This document shows, piece by piece, positions 62,504-64,000 of a stretch of DNA of 64,000 nucleotides (the stretch's first letter is position 1; each line of letters opens with the position of its first letter). A program made the translations under genes and the position numbers. Location: the NCBI GenBank assembly GCA_907163345.1, contig CAJQUN010000138.1:1054001-1118000 (forward strand), in the 5' to 3' direction. The notes below the pieces were generated by a model that saw only the letters and a program-made list of their open reading frames with translations, was not told the DNA's origin and did not search any database. This DNA is from Haberlea rhodopensis. Its lineage: Eukaryota; Streptophyta; Magnoliopsida; Lamiales; Gesneriaceae.

Positions 62504-62829
62504 ACCAAGGCTCCAAAATACCAATACCTCTACAACTACATCATGATTCATTAAAAATCATCTGTTTTCAATAATTATCTCTCCAACTCAAATTCCATCA
62601 CCAGCCCCAGTACAAAGTACTCCGGACCGCACATTCCACCAAAAACCAAATTCCAAGGTTATCACCACGATGAGAATACAATCTCAACACTTGGATCCAA
62701 CGACTCCAAATACAGGATTTAAAATCCCCGGGAGTCTCAAACCGCAATTAATTCATAATTGCCTCAAATAAAATCCATTAAGGATTATTACCACACCGGG
62801 ATTAACACCATTAATCCCCGGGCATCACA

Positions 62830-64000
62830 GGGCAACTCACGGCCACCGATCAACACAAAACACATTTCCAAAGATGTCTACATCTGTATGTTACAAGAAA
62901 TCACATCTTGGTCCAAACACACCATCGAGACTCCACAAGGTCACAAGTTCCCAAAAGGACATGCAAGAAAAAAAATCAATTGCATTCTCACCACACGTGT
63001 CAACAACGACACCCAACAATCCGAACCTGGCCATCCCTCGTTTACCCTAGGATCCAACAATCCTAACACATGGATGCTATCGAATTGTCCAGTAACGAAT
63101 TACCATGTCCCAAAATACGACAATCCCTCCTAAGGGGAAGTCAGCCAGACCCCACGATTATTCTTCAGAATACATCGTGCTATCGAGATTACCGTTCTCA
63201 AGATGCCGCAGTCTCTCACCAGAGATTCATCCATCCAAGCATCCTAATCCGATGCTCGACAAGTACAAAGAACGCTGGCATTCGTATACACTTACAGGTA
63301 TACATGCCTAAGCACCAACACCACCTGCATACTCAATTCACTTGGCTTGGGTATCTCCAATCATACCCACAAGCCACAAAAATATAGCCGTCAATCCTCA
63401 GTTATTCTCACCCAGTGGAGAATAATGATCGATGAACCAGCCACTCACGGTGTGATCCCAACATCAACACCACACAATCCGACTCATCGAATCTCTCAAG
63501 GATTCCCATTGGTATATCATTACCGCCTTCCTCATAAGGAAAGTGTCATGAACCCAAGACCCTTCGACCTCGAACCACCATTCGGAAAACTTGGATATGT
63601 TCATACCAAAACATATCCCGGAACCAGAAATACACAACTGGTTCGAAATAGTGCATCCCTGCCACTATCACCAAATCAAAATCCGTATACACGATGTATA
63701 CCCGTTCTAACGATGCTCTGTACTAATACCATAGTACTCCACAACTCGAGCATCTCACTATAGACGCCTCGTCGTACGTCTCACCGAAAATATAAGGCCA
63801 TCAGCTGGTCCAACACCAGTAATGCTTACCATGGCTGATTCACAATCAACCCTCGACCGATACCAGCTGTCTCCAAGACAGTATGATCCAAATCTCTTCA
63901 AGAGATACAAACACTATAGTAGTGTCACCCCACTAATTATATCTCACAATTCCAATTGCGTCCCCCATTGAATTCATATGCAAGGATTTTTTTTCAACCA
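62830..64000. other. Unrecognised flanking sequence
   Basis: 1.17 kb beyond the N2 LTR, less AT-rich than the LTRs, without palindrome clusters or hairpin arrays. Short open frames occur (62759-63133, 63347-63763 on the plus strand) but I recognise no domain in either direction. It may be the interior of a further old element or non-repetitive DNA; the sequence alone does not decide. Confidence 0.4.

Larger units (their letters stand above)
31884..62829 (-). mobile_element. N2: N1-like non-coding element, rearranged, host of S1, At1 and Gy4
   Basis: Removing S1, At1 and Gy4 leaves 31884-32136, 34674-36723, 42765-43188 and 61309-62829. These read on the minus strand as 5' LTR (62829 inward), a junction near 36700, a short internal tail with polypurine tract (36489-36520), then 3' LTR-like sequence with hairpin arrays. 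The left end lies beyond N1. The 5' LTR lacks its last ~570 bp. The two LTR-like parts differ greatly, so they may come from different copies. Confidence 0.7.
61309..62829 (-). repeat. N2 5' LTR, 5' part
   Basis: Minus strand TGTGATGCCCGGGGATTAAT at 62829, tip hairpin 62797-62823, TATA 62492-62503, CT-rich leader, palindrome cluster 61872-62108, GTACGT box 61448-61470. Aligns with N1 LTR 29307-30900 reversed. There is no polypurine tract at 62830, so this is the outer end of a 5' LTR (or a solo LTR), and flanking DNA begins at 62830. Confidence 0.88.

Noticed and set aside
1..64000. Host protein-coding gene
   Set aside because: All recognisable coding stretches are gag or pol; the remainder is LTR, leader or array, apart from 62830-64000 where no domain is visible.

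Overview
The window is plant heterochromatin made almost entirely of nested LTR retrotransposons; I find no host gene, tRNA or rRNA gene. Evidence for a flowering plant is the Ty3/gypsy polyproteins of the chromodomain-bearing Tekay/Del type, a Ty1/copia element, an Athila-like element, tRNA-iMet and tRNA-Asp-type primer sites, and telo-box-like motifs. The species cannot be named from this sequence. Labels Gy1-Gy5, Co1, At1, N1, N2 and S1 are mine.

Nesting from the outside in: N2 (minus, non-coding; right end 62829, left end outside the window) is the oldest visible layer. Into its left LTR-like part went N1 (plus, right end 31883) and S1, a solo LTR (32137-34668, TSD CAACA). Into its right LTR went At1 (36724-42759, TSD ACCAC) and Gy4 (43189-61303, TSD TATAT). 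Gy5 (51165-60387, TSD CGATC) sits in the 5' LTR of Gy4. N1 is split by Gy1 (plus; 11892-25554 visible). Gy1 is split by Co1 (15894-24705, TSD CGGGC) in its 3' LTR and by Gy2 (minus; up to 11891) in its reverse transcriptase. Gy2 is split in gag by Gy3 (738-9320). The last 1.2 kb (62830-64000) is unrecognised.

Coding content: Gy5 carries an almost complete gag-PR-RT-RH-IN-chromodomain polyprotein with one stop and one frameshift. Gy1, Gy3 and Gy4 carry broken relatives, Gy2 an open gag-PR running off the left edge, Co1 a nearly complete copia polyprotein with three lesions, At1 only gag-tail and protease. N1 and N2 have no coding sequence: N1 keeps primer site and polypurine tract but its interior consists of tandem hairpin repeats.

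The most interesting signal is a shared set of modules in the LTRs and leaders, not a gene. In order they are: a cluster of CGATCGATCG palindromes; a GTACGT inverted box; a branched inverted-repeat module (outer stem TTTTAATGC/GCATTAAAA enclosing CGCT/AGCG hairpins); and a TGCTCAC...TGTAGG box. Tekay-type LTRs and the non-coding N-type elements share most of this set, the palindrome cluster alone also occurs in the Athila-like element, and the copia LTR has none of it. The modules lie downstream of the likely TATA boxes, so they would be in the RNA leader; a role in RNA dimerisation, packaging or trans-mobilisation is a hypothesis only.
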